Shown here piece after piece: positions 41,854 to 50,312 of a stretch of 54,398 nt of DNA. Below the pieces are notes generated by a model. That model did not search any database. It was not told where the DNA came from and worked only from the letters and a program-made list of their open reading frames with translations. The DNA comes from Gemmatimonadota bacterium (GTDB lineage Bacteria; Latescibacterota; UBA2968). Location of the stretch: the NCBI GenBank assembly GCA_009838845.1, contig VXRD01000143.1, positions 1-54,398 of the forward strand, written 5' to 3'. Positions within the stretch are counted from its first letter, which is position 1, and each line of letters opens with the position of its first letter. The position numbers and the translations under genes are program-made.

Positions 41854-42857
41854 AGGGCACCTCCGGTCTTTTCGTAAAGTTCGCGGGATAGCGATTCGAT
41901 TTCTGTGCGTTCAACCAGTGTCTCTAAGAGATGTTGCGGCAAACCCGCTGTGCCGTGATACAAACCGCTCAGGGTACCGGCAATGGCAGCAAATGTATCG
42001 ACATCTCCACCCGTGAGTAGCGCGCGCTCAACTGTGGGGATAAATTCTCCTTCTGAGCGCAAGAATGCCTCTAAAGCCACGACAATTGTGGCCTGGGCTT
42101 CGCTTGGAATGGCCTTTTCTCGCGCAGCTTCGGGCATCTTTACCATGGCTGCCCACGCATCTTCCTCGTTCATTGTCAGCAATGTCCCCACCTGTGCGAT
42201 CAACTCGCCTGTGGATTCGCAAATCGGTCTGGCCGACCACTCGGCTACGTCCAGCACCTCACTTCCGTCCAGCGGGCGATGTGTTACGAGATGCCCCACC
42301 ACATGGGCCATTGCGACTGCAGGTGCAACCGCGCGTGGGTCCTGGTGCGTCACATGGCTCGCTGCAATTGCATCGTCCAGGATATTTTCACCGGTTGCCC
42401 AGTGCCACAAGCCCACTGGCGCGATTTTCATGACCGCCCCGTTGGAGGGGTGGTTTTTCGATGCGGCTTCGGACCACGCCAGGCCCTGATCGAGACGTTC
42501 CAGGGTCTCCTTAAAAGCCCTGCCATACATTTGCAGGAGTCCCTCGCGCCACATCGCCAAAAATCGATTGCTCAGGTCTTCGGGATCGACCTTTTCACAC
42601 GCTATAATTGACTCAACGAGGACGAGGGTCTGCTGGGTATCGTCTGTATATTCTCCAGCCGGTCGGGTCAGCACGCCTTCCCGATTGATTCGCCCTCGAT
42701 AGTGGTCTGTCAATCCCTCTACTGCTTTGATCCGATCCCGGTCCCATCCCTCACAAAAACAGCCCAGAGAATCGCCTATTGCGCCGCCCAGTAGAGCACC
42801 TACAAACATATCTTCGACCTCGATGTCCTCTATTTCGTCGTCCCAATAATCAGCCAT
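41850..42857 (-). CDS. ADP-ribosylglycohydrolase-family protein
   Basis: The 335-aa product has FVGALLGGAIGDSLGCF, GEYTDDTQQTLVL with the conserved metal-binding T-D-D, and GGDVDTFAAIAGTLSGLYHG, the two Mg-binding blocks of the DraG/ARH family. It removes ADP-ribose from proteins or hydrolyses related N- or O-glycosidic bonds. Coupling to an aldolase suggests a catabolic role on a nucleoside- or sugar-like substrate, but that is inference. Confidence 0.88.
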   Translation of the reverse strand: MADYWDDEIEDIEVEDMFVGALLGGAIGDSLGCFCEGWDRDRIKAVEGLTDHYRGRINREGVLTRPAGEYTDDTQQTLVLVESIIACEKVDPEDLSNRFLAMWREGLLQMYGRAFKETLERLDQGLAWSEAASKNHPSNGAVMKIAPVGLWHWATGENILDDAIAASHVTHQDPRAVAPAVAMAHVVGHLVTHRPLDGSEVLDVAEWSARPICESTGELIAQVGTLLTMNEEDAWAAMVKMPEAAREKAIPSEAQATIVVALEAFLRSEGEFIPTVERALLTGGDVDTFAAIAGTLSGLYHGTAGLPQHLLETLVERTEIESLSRELYEKTGGAL

Positions 42858-42900
42858 AATTCAAACCTCAAGTTTAATCGGTGAAAAAATACAAGAGCCT

Positions 42901-43899
42901 CTATTGTGCATCTACGATATTGCGAAATGCTCGAATGTGATCGGGCGTTGTGCCGCAACATCCGCCTATCAAGAATCCACCGGCGTCCAACAAGTCTTCG
43001 ACGTGTTGCGCCATGTCTTCTGGTCCTTGCGAATACGATGCCTGTTTGGTGACTTTGTCCAGGGAGGGTAAGCCCGCATTGGGATAGGCCATCAAGCGCT
43101 TGTTTTCAATGCCGCGATCCCCAAGTGCTTTTTGCATCTGCACTGTGCCCTCAATTGCATAGGGCATGCCCGTGTGGTCTGTATTGCGCGTTTCTGCGCC
43201 ACAGTTCAAGCCCAGGAGTTGCACATCGCCGAGTAGATTATCGCCGTCTGAAAATTCGCCACTTGCCAAAATGTCCAGTAGGTCGCTGGGTGAAACCCCC
43301 CAGTCCGTGCGATAGATCAATTCGCCCGTTTTGCGATCCTTTGTGAATTTATACGTCATATTCACGGCGATGGGCAAGCCCGTTTGTCGCGCAATGTCAA
43401 CGGCGATTGCCGCTTCTTTGGCGGAAAACTGCGTTTCTATGACAAAAAAATCGACGCCGCCTTTGACCATGGCAGAGATCACGCGCTCGTGGGCCGATCG
43501 CACATCTACATTGGGGATGCCAAAAACCGTATCGCCGGCATCGGCTTCGATAGCACCGGGGGAGGGACCGATGGAGCCACCCACATAAACATCCTTCCCG
43601 CTTTCTTCAACGGCTTGCCGGGCGTGTTGGACAGCTAATTCTGTCAGGTGCTCGGCATCATCCTCATCGGCGTCGGCCATCTCGAGATGCAGGGGGGATA
43701 CCACAAATGTGTTTGTGCCAATGGCATTTGCACCCGCATCGATATACGCGCGATGCACTGCTACAACCTCTTTGGGATGCGATAGACTGGCGATGGAACT
43801 GTTTGCCAGATTTACCCCGTGTGCAAATAATTGAGACCCAAATCCGCCGTCATACACCATTGGCTGGTCATCTGCGAGGCGTTCTGCAAAAGACTTCAT
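42901..43899 (-). CDS. Homocysteine S-methyltransferase-family protein
   Basis: The 332-aa product has the Zn-dependent homocysteine methyltransferase barrel: VYDGGFGSQLFAHG at the N-terminus, LLGLNCGAE (C233) and FLIGGCCGTTPDHI (C314, C315), the three zinc-binding Cys. No folate or B12 domain follows, so the methyl donor must be external. As the last gene of the corrinoid operon it is the likely acceptor of methyl groups, giving methionine. Its ATG overlaps the preceding ASKHA stop by 4 nt (ATGA). Confidence 0.85.
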   Translation of the reverse strand: MKSFAERLADDQPMVYDGGFGSQLFAHGVNLANSSIASLSHPKEVVAVHRAYIDAGANAIGTNTFVVSPLHLEMADADEDDAEHLTELAVQHARQAVEESGKDVYVGGSIGPSPGAIEADAGDTVFGIPNVDVRSAHERVISAMVKGGVDFFVIETQFSAKEAAIAVDIARQTGLPIAVNMTYKFTKDRKTGELIYRTDWGVSPSDLLDILASGEFSDGDNLLGDVQLLGLNCGAETRNTDHTGMPYAIEGTVQMQKALGDRGIENKRLMAYPNAGLPSLDKVTKQASYSQGPEDMAQHVEDLLDAGGFLIGGCCGTTPDHIRAFRNIVDAQ

Positions 43900-45824
43900 A
43901 CTGTCATCCTCTTAAATTGACACCCTTCGACAAATACATCAAAAAAATCTGGCTTTGTCTCCAGTTCCACATGCTCAATCCGCTTCACAAGGCGTTCTAA
44001 GCTATCGCGTCGTTTCCGCGAGAGCAATACTTCTCTCGCGCCCAATATCGCGGCATTTCCCACCTTTTCGATGCGTTCTTGTGGCACGGGTGCGAGAAAA
44101 CCGATGTCAATCGCATTTTGCACATTGACGTAATTGGCAAATCCGCCAGATAGATAAAGTCGATGGATCTGGTCGGGTGTGATGCCAAATTCGCGCATGA
44201 CAAGTAACTGCCCACAGTAATTTGCGGCCTTGGCCTGAGCCAGATTGCTCGCATCTTCGCGCGATAGCGCAATGCCGTGTTCGGGCACTACAATCATTTC
44301 ATATTGCTTGCGGTCGGCAAATACGCCCTTTTCTGTCATCAAATCATGCCGCCGAAGTTCGGCCAACAAATCGATCAGTCCAGAGCCGCACAACCCCTGG
44401 GGGGCGCCGTTGCCGATTACGCGGTAATTGAACTGGCCATTTTCCCACGCCATGGATTCGATCGCCCCATCTTGTCCGGGCATGCCACAGGCGATACCGC
44501 CGCCTTCAAATGCGGGTCCCGCCGGACAAGAAGCTGCCACCAACCTGTCTCGGTTGCCCACTACGACTTCGGTATTGGTGCCCACATCGACGAGCATGAA
44601 TATCTCGTCTTGAGCGCCCATTTCTACGGCCAGCATATCCGCTGCGACATCGCCGCCCACATGGCTTGCAATAAGGGGCATGCCATATACCCGCGCTTTG
44701 GGATTTGCCCGAATGCCCAACCGCCTGCTGCTTTCATAAAGGGCGGTTGTTTTTCGCTCTCCGGCCAGATATTCGTGTTCTATTTGAGATTTATAGGGCT
44801 TTTGTCCAATACTCTGCACATCGAGCCTGAAAAACATATCTCTCATGGTGGCATTGCCAGCGACGACAATTTCGTAAATTTCTTGTCGCTCAAAATCCAA
44901 TTTTTCACATAGTACGAGAATTTCGTGGTTGATCGCATTTACCAGTGCCTTCCACAGCTCATTTGGATATTCGCCATCATAGGAAATGCGATACATGATA
45001 TCGCTGCCGCCAAAACGCTGGGGATTTTCATAAGATGCAATCGCAATACTCTCACCAGATTCCAGATCTACGAGATCCATCACAATTGTCGTGGTGCCCA
45101 CATCAATTGCCAGCCCATAGATGTGTCCCCGAAAGCGATCGATGTCTTCTCCGTCGTAGAATACCCGATCGCCACGGCGTGTTACCACGGGATCACGATC
45201 AATTTCCTTTTCCTGGCTCAAGGTCAAAATTTGAGGTTCGCGGCGCAGGGGCACAAATTCAACTTCTGCATCTAAATCTACGACTTCGGCCTGACAGGCC
45301 AGTCGGTAATTATCTTTTAAGAAGGCTTCAGCTTCGGTTTTGGGGCACAGGCTCTCTTCACCTTTTGCAATTTCTACCACGCATTCATGGCATATCCCCG
45401 ATCGAAAACACGACGTTGGAACCTGAACGGCCAGATCGTCGGCATAATCAAATATCGTCTTTCGCGCTTCGAGTTGTTGCACCTTGCCCATGTGTGTAAT
45501 TGTGCCCGTTCCCTTTTTTCGGCGACGACTTTTTTGGGCTTTGAGCGCGGTCTTCATCTCACGATAGGCATCTGGCTCTGTTTCCCAGGCCGTGCGATAG
45601 TCGAGGTTATCGTTGCTGGCACATTGAAAAAGCGCCCGGTTGGGCGCTGGTTTTCGCTGGAATTTACAGCCAAATTTGGCGGTGCACTCGTTGTCCTTGT
45701 TTTTGTAGGGACAGCGCATTTGCGCCTGTTCGTCGGCATGCTGGACAATATCTGAAAAAATTTCAGACATGCGGTCCAGCCGCTTTTGATAGGCTTCTCG
45801 ATCTATTTTTTCACGCTCACTCAT
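43896..45824 (-). CDS. RamA-like corrinoid activation protein (ASKHA/DUF4445)
   Basis: The 642-aa product contains a 2Fe-2S ferredoxin domain (C139, C145, C148, C177: CFRSGICHEC ... LACQ) followed by an actin-like ASKHA domain (GLAIDVGTTTIVMDLVD, LVDVGTNTEVVVG, LSGGFANYVNVQNAID). This is the type of ATP-dependent reactivator that reduces inactive Co(II) corrinoid proteins. Unusually, an extra ~130 N-terminal residues carry four Cys (C38, C47, C53, C68), possibly another metal centre. It overlaps the corrinoid gene by 8 nt. Confidence 0.85.
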   Translation of the reverse strand: MSEREKIDREAYQKRLDRMSEIFSDIVQHADEQAQMRCPYKNKDNECTAKFGCKFQRKPAPNRALFQCASNDNLDYRTAWETEPDAYREMKTALKAQKSRRRKKGTGTITHMGKVQQLEARKTIFDYADDLAVQVPTSCFRSGICHECVVEIAKGEESLCPKTEAEAFLKDNYRLACQAEVVDLDAEVEFVPLRREPQILTLSQEKEIDRDPVVTRRGDRVFYDGEDIDRFRGHIYGLAIDVGTTTIVMDLVDLESGESIAIASYENPQRFGGSDIMYRISYDGEYPNELWKALVNAINHEILVLCEKLDFERQEIYEIVVAGNATMRDMFFRLDVQSIGQKPYKSQIEHEYLAGERKTTALYESSRRLGIRANPKARVYGMPLIASHVGGDVAADMLAVEMGAQDEIFMLVDVGTNTEVVVGNRDRLVAASCPAGPAFEGGGIACGMPGQDGAIESMAWENGQFNYRVIGNGAPQGLCGSGLIDLLAELRRHDLMTEKGVFADRKQYEMIVVPEHGIALSREDASNLAQAKAANYCGQLLVMREFGITPDQIHRLYLSGGFANYVNVQNAIDIGFLAPVPQERIEKVGNAAILGAREVLLSRKRRDSLERLVKRIEHVELETKPDFFDVFVEGCQFKRMTV

Positions 45825-46578
45825 TCTCCTCCTCCCACTCCTTCAACAATTGTACAGCCAGTTCCACGCAGTCCAGGGCGTTTTCACCATATCCATCCGC
45901 CCCCATGTCGTCGGCAAATTCCTGTGTCACAGGGGCACCGCCCACCATGATTTTCACATCGTCTCGCAAGTCTTCGTCGATAAATGCTTCAATTGTCTTG
46001 CCCATATTCGGCATTGTCGTGGTCAACAGTGCGGACATGCCGAGCAATTTGGCTTCGTGTTCTTCCACGGCATCCATAAATTCGTCTTCGGATGTATCCA
46101 CGCCGAGGTCGTGTACGACAAACCCGGCACCGCGCAACATCATGATACACAAATTTTTGCCAATATCGTGCAAATCGCCTTTTACCGTGCCCATAATGAC
46201 CGTGCCTACCGGCTCGACGCCCGAGGCTGACAAGATGGGTTCAATATGCGCCATTCCAGCTTTCATTGCCCGGGCGCACGCGAGGACTTCGGGTACAAAA
46301 ATAAAATTTTCTCGAAATTTAATTCCCACAATGCCCATGCCGGCGATCAACCCATCGTCCATAATTTCCAGCGCACCTACGCCTGCATTTAGGGCTTCGC
46401 GCGTCAATTGATCGACATCGTGGTGCGCGCCATCGATCAATGAAGCGGCAATCGCCTGCATCTCGGGACTCGCGTTTGCGAACAGATCGATATTGCGTTG
46501 TATCTCATCGGGGCGTTCTAAAAATTCTTCTATTTCCTCTTTGATAAACTCATTTTGAACATCGGATAATTCAGCCAT
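45817..46578 (-). CDS. Corrinoid (B12-binding) methyl-carrier protein, MtaC/MttC-like
   Basis: The 253-aa product has the helical cap domain of methyltransferase-associated corrinoid proteins and the lower-ligand motif GDLHDIGKNL (D135, H137, G140), with MSALLTTTM and VGGAPVTQEFADDMGADGY following. It shuttles methyl groups between a substrate methyltransferase and an acceptor enzyme. I chose ATG 46578 because the family N-terminus begins MAELSDVQ-like; an ATG at 46599 would add seven residues. It overlaps the MtaA-like gene by 8 nt. Confidence 0.92.
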   Translation of the reverse strand: MAELSDVQNEFIKEEIEEFLERPDEIQRNIDLFANASPEMQAIAASLIDGAHHDVDQLTREALNAGVGALEIMDDGLIAGMGIVGIKFRENFIFVPEVLACARAMKAGMAHIEPILSASGVEPVGTVIMGTVKGDLHDIGKNLCIMMLRGAGFVVHDLGVDTSEDEFMDAVEEHEAKLLGMSALLTTTMPNMGKTIEAFIDEDLRDDVKIMVGGAPVTQEFADDMGADGYGENALDCVELAVQLLKEWEEENE

Positions 46579-47623
46579 TAACGCTCTCTGCCTCCGCATG
46601 CCAATCCACGACTGCTTTTGGGATTTCTTTCAGATTTTCGATTGATGTTTGCAAGGGAATCGCACATTCAGGCCCCACCAGATGTACTCCTGCACTCAGG
46701 TTTTTATACACTTCTTCTTTTACTGTTTCCGGCTCTTTTGAAAATAGCGTTTCCGGATTGTTGATATTGCCGACCAGCGCGATTCGTTCTTTTACAATAT
46801 CGATTGACTCATCTGGATCGTTTTTGGAGTCGTAGTGAAATGCCGCCATGCCCGTTTGCGCGATGTATTCCATCCGATCAACGGTGCGTCCGCATATATG
46901 CAAAATTAGCGGAATGGGTATGCGATCGGCAAATTCGATGTGCAATTCGCGCAAATACCGGTCGTAATAATCGCCGCTGACCAGATCCCCCGTTGCGTGA
47001 TCGGGCAGGGTCAAGGCATCAGCTCCCGCTTCGATTTGCGCTACGCCAAATGCGACGGTTACTTCTTTTAATTTGTCCAGAATTTGCCGCGTGTGATCCG
47101 GGTCGTCCAATGATAGGAGCAAAAAATCCTCTACGCCAAAGCAGTGATACGCCAGAGACCAGGGTCCCATTGTCTTACCGATAATCGCCACTTCATCGCC
47201 GTATTCTTTTCGCAATATGCCAATCGCGTCCAGCACGCATTTTGTATCGGGATGGGTCAATAAGTTCGATGGGATTTCAATATCATCTACCTTGTGCCAG
47301 ATCGGTTCTCTCATTTGCACTGTGGGCCAGTTGTCTTTTTGTTCCCACTGGATTTTGCACCCGAGTGCGGATGATTCCTGGATGATTGTAAATACGGGCA
47401 TGATCGTGTCAAAACCCAGTTCGGTATAGCTCGTTGCCGCCAGCCGTGCCATGAGTTCTGGTTCGCGATTTGCCTGCGGAAATGGCGCATCGACGAGATC
47501 CATCAATTCTACGGTTGCAACCGAAGTCGGGTTACAGGTCGGTGTGCGATCCACAGGCGCCCGATTGAGTGCGGCCAATACGCGGTCGCGCGGTTTCATT
47601 GGTTTTGTTGTCTGGTCGTTCAT
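46571..47623 (-). CDS. MtaA/MtbA-like (UroD-fold) zinc methyltransferase
   Basis: The 350-aa product is a uroporphyrinogen-decarboxylase-fold protein, but it carries the zinc motif H-x-C-x75-C (H242, C244 in LHICGRT and C320 in GPECAIP) of methylcobamide methyltransferases (MtaA, MtbA), plus HYDSK and LVGNINNPETL. True UroD activity is unlikely. With its neighbouring corrinoid protein it forms a methyltransferase pair. It may take methyl from the substrate or hand it to a thiol; its direction cannot be told. ATG 47623 has GGGAG upstream. Confidence 0.85.
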   Translation of the reverse strand: MNDQTTKPMKPRDRVLAALNRAPVDRTPTCNPTSVATVELMDLVDAPFPQANREPELMARLAATSYTELGFDTIMPVFTIIQESSALGCKIQWEQKDNWPTVQMREPIWHKVDDIEIPSNLLTHPDTKCVLDAIGILRKEYGDEVAIIGKTMGPWSLAYHCFGVEDFLLLSLDDPDHTRQILDKLKEVTVAFGVAQIEAGADALTLPDHATGDLVSGDYYDRYLRELHIEFADRIPIPLILHICGRTVDRMEYIAQTGMAAFHYDSKNDPDESIDIVKERIALVGNINNPETLFSKEPETVKEEVYKNLSAGVHLVGPECAIPLQTSIENLKEIPKAVVDWHAEAESVNG

Positions 47624-47638
47624 ATGTGACTCCCGTTC

Positions 47639-48268
47639 CTAATTTTGCGCGCTCGGGGCTGCGAGCACGCCCCGGCTGGCAGCCTGTTCCAATTCTCGCA
47701 TGACGGATCGCACATTGGGGGCGCGTACGAGTAGGACACCTATGAGGGGGTCGTGTGTCATGCCGCAATCAAAGCGCACCTGGTCTTCTTCCACTTGTTC
47801 CAATTCGCCCAGTTTTGCAAGCCCTCCGGCCACCAATCGAATGCGCCGGTCTGCGCCTTTTTCATCGCTATCAGCCGTGATTTTGTATGCGCCATTAGAT
47901 TGGGGCGTTGCGGAAATGTGCAATCCCGATTTTTTGTCCAGGATGGTCAACGGACGCATAGATACGTCGTCATCCATGCCGAGTTTGCACGCTTCTAGGA
48001 ATAGTCGCTTCACAGAGAGCAGATGTGTGGCGCCACACGGAAAGCGCAATAATCCCTCGCCTGCGTCTTCCATGCCTCCCAGGACGCGCATTGCATGGTT
48101 CACGGAGTCAATACGCGCTTGTGCCCCGTCTATCTGGCTGTATGTGTGAACGCGAAAAGTCGTGCCCTGTGCGTTTTCTTGACGGTATAGCCCAATTGTG
48201 ATGTCGTGAAAATGGACATCCATTGGCACCAATTCTATTCGCCGACCTATGTCTAATGTCTGTCCCAT
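47639..48268 (-). CDS. Unrecognised protein with duplicated RFxCGxTH motif
   Basis: The 209-aa product is not familiar to me. It has an internal duplication: residues 52-90 and 142-180 align, each with R-I-x2-V ... L-G-x-(M/L)-E ... R-F-x-C-G-x-T-H (RFPCGATH, residues 75-82; RFDCGMTH, 165-172). The 90-residue spacing and conserved Cys and His suggest two copies of one fold, possibly metal- or cofactor-binding. The protein is soluble. It lies 15 nt upstream of the MtaA-like gene and is co-transcribed. AAGGA precedes ATG 48268. A function in the corrinoid pathway is inference from position. Confidence 0.6.
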   Translation of the reverse strand: MGQTLDIGRRIELVPMDVHFHDITIGLYRQENAQGTTFRVHTYSQIDGAQARIDSVNHAMRVLGGMEDAGEGLLRFPCGATHLLSVKRLFLEACKLGMDDDVSMRPLTILDKKSGLHISATPQSNGAYKITADSDEKGADRRIRLVAGGLAKLGELEQVEEDQVRFDCGMTHDPLIGVLLVRAPNVRSVMRELEQAASRGVLAAPSAQN

Positions 48269-48282
48269 GAGAATCCTTCCTC

Positions 48283-49146
48283 TTACCTATCAAGCACATA
48301 TCGACGCACGGCTTTGGCAAATCCATCGTTTTCAATGTGGTCGGTTTGTAGAATATTTTCCCCGGCCACTGCGCGATGGGTTGCTGCATCTGCGTTGTGC
48401 ATCAATACACCGGTTCCGGCTGCGCGCAACATGGGCAGATCATTATTGCCATCGCCCACAGCCATCACCTCATCGAGGCTGCCGCCAATGTGGTTGGCTA
48501 TCGCTGTGAGTGCCGCGCCTTTGTTCACATCCGGGTGCATGATTTCGATGCGACCCGCCACGGCCCAGGCCATGTAAATTTGATCGCCGAATATATTTTT
48601 TAATTCATCAACTGTTTCATCGGCATGTCCGGGTTCGGGCAAGAGCATTATTTTGGGGGGCGAGGCCAATTCTTTTGTGCGTACTCGCTGCGCGAGGTCG
48701 GCATCGACTTCATAGACCATATTGGTCATTGTGGCTACCGCGCGGCTCATTTTTGTCATGCGGTCGGTGATATAAACTTCGCAGGGCCCCTCATTATTCA
48801 TGTCGCAACGACAATATACAAAATTCATGAGCCGGTCATCGGCATATTGGACCAGCGATGAGAATATGTCATCGGGCAAACACTGTTCGTGCATGAGTTG
48901 GCGTGTGCCATTTATTTTGGGAGCAAAAACCATTGCGCCATTATAACATCCGGCATAGAGGGCGTCGGCCACGCTGGGGTTGCTTACAAACGGAATTTGG
49001 TTGCGTTCGAAATTGCGCCCACTCATAGACGCTACAGCTACGCCGCGATCCAATAAATCGCAAATCGCCGCCATCGAAGCATCCGATGGGGTGTTGTTGT
49101 GATTTAAGATCGTTCCATCCAGATCAAATGCCACAAGTCTGATCAC
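48283..49146 (-). CDS. HAD-superfamily hydrolase (Cof-type)
   Basis: The 287-aa product has motif I FDLDGTILN, the Cof-type cap in the middle, and motif IV VGDGNNDLPML. These are Mg-dependent phosphatases of sugar phosphates, nucleotides or phospholipid-type compounds. I chose GTG 49146 because GAGGAG lies 5 nt upstream; an in-frame TTG at 49164 overlaps the Gfo/Idh stop. It is part of the corrinoid operon. Confidence 0.85.
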   Translation of the reverse strand: MIRLVAFDLDGTILNHNNTPSDASMAAICDLLDRGVAVASMSGRNFERNQIPFVSNPSVADALYAGCYNGAMVFAPKINGTRQLMHEQCLPDDIFSSLVQYADDRLMNFVYCRCDMNNEGPCEVYITDRMTKMSRAVATMTNMVYEVDADLAQRVRTKELASPPKIMLLPEPGHADETVDELKNIFGDQIYMAWAVAGRIEIMHPDVNKGAALTAIANHIGGSLDEVMAVGDGNNDLPMLRAAGTGVLMHNADAATHRAVAGENILQTDHIENDGFAKAVRRYVLDR

Positions 49147-49156
49147 TGCATCTCCT

Positions 49157-50194
49157 CTAATCAACCAGGGGCAATCGAACGGTTCCGCCGCGCTCTGCCG
49201 AGCGATGAACCGCTTCGGTAAATTCCATATATCTCATGCCTTCGTAAAAGCTGGTATCGCCCTGAGGCCCACCCTTGATGGCATTGATAAAATCTGCTTC
49301 GACAGTCCATTCTGCGGCTTCATCTTCGGGGATGGGAATTTGTTGCGGTCGTCGATCACCCGTTTTTGCACCGCGGATTTGCGTTCCCATGTCGTAAGTC
49401 AATGTGCCTTCGCTGCCATAAGCTTCAACGACGGAGCTTCCGCCAAATTGCGCGACGCCCGAAAACAGAAATGCCGCACGCGCACCATTTTCCATTTTGC
49501 CTATGACATGCGCCATATCAGGTGTTTCAACCGGTCCAGTACCAGACCCATCGGGTAGAGGTCGCTCTCTGGTAAAAATTTCGGTTTCTGCCGTTATGGT
49601 TGACATATAGCCAAATACGCGTGCGACGCGCTCGACGGTAATGCCCATTCCCAGGATATTCAGACCGGAATACCGGCGCATTTGTCGCCAGTGCAATGGC
49701 TCTTCGATATCCCAATAACGCCCGCCCAGATCGCGGACATATACGTGGAAGATATCGCCCAAATACCCTTCATCTATGAGCCGCCTCAAGAAACGCCCGC
49801 CTTTCCAGGGCGGTGCTGGACAAATTTGGGTTACGAGATTTGTTTCCCGACTTCTGGCATACATCAATCGGGCTTCGCGCAAGTTCATTGCCATGCGCGC
49901 CTGTACAAAGGTGTGTTTGCCCGCGTCTAAGGACGCGAGGACGAATTCACAGTGTTTGTACGGCCAGGTGCCGATCATTATGGCATCGATATCGTCCCGG
50001 TGTAACAGGGTCTGTGGGTCTGTCATGGCCTCGGCTGATAAGCCCTGTTCGGCTATGACCTTTTCACCGCTTTCTATGCTGCGGTTGCATATTGCCACGA
50101 CTTCGGCGTCGTCAATTTTTGCCAGTCCCGGAAAATGTCGGCTCCGAAAAATACCACCCGCACCAATGATGCCAATGCGAATTTTATCTGCCAT
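49157..50194 (-). CDS. Gfo/Idh/MocA-family oxidoreductase
   Basis: The 345-aa product has the Rossmann start IRIGIIGAGGIFRSRHFPGLAKI, the variable EKP-like region replaced by GTWPYKHCEFVLASLDAGKHTFVQ (no EKP), and the C-terminal dehydrogenase domain. These NAD(P)-dependent enzymes oxidise sugars, inositols or related alcohols. It heads the operon; GAGGTAAAAA precedes ATG 50194. The substrate is unknown but could be the methoxylated compound that feeds the methyltransferases. Confidence 0.82.
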   Translation of the reverse strand: MADKIRIGIIGAGGIFRSRHFPGLAKIDDAEVVAICNRSIESGEKVIAEQGLSAEAMTDPQTLLHRDDIDAIMIGTWPYKHCEFVLASLDAGKHTFVQARMAMNLREARLMYARSRETNLVTQICPAPPWKGGRFLRRLIDEGYLGDIFHVYVRDLGGRYWDIEEPLHWRQMRRYSGLNILGMGITVERVARVFGYMSTITAETEIFTRERPLPDGSGTGPVETPDMAHVIGKMENGARAAFLFSGVAQFGGSSVVEAYGSEGTLTYDMGTQIRGAKTGDRRPQQIPIPEDEAAEWTVEADFINAIKGGPQGDTSFYEGMRYMEFTEAVHRSAERGGTVRLPLVD

Positions 50195-50312
50195 TTTTTA
50201 CCTCGCTGTGTTGTCGTTGTTTTCCCCAATGTTCAGGGGTATAGAAACTGTAGTGCGAATGTATCACAGTTTTTGTCAATTAGCAAACAAATCGGTCACG
50301 GCAACGCTGCCA

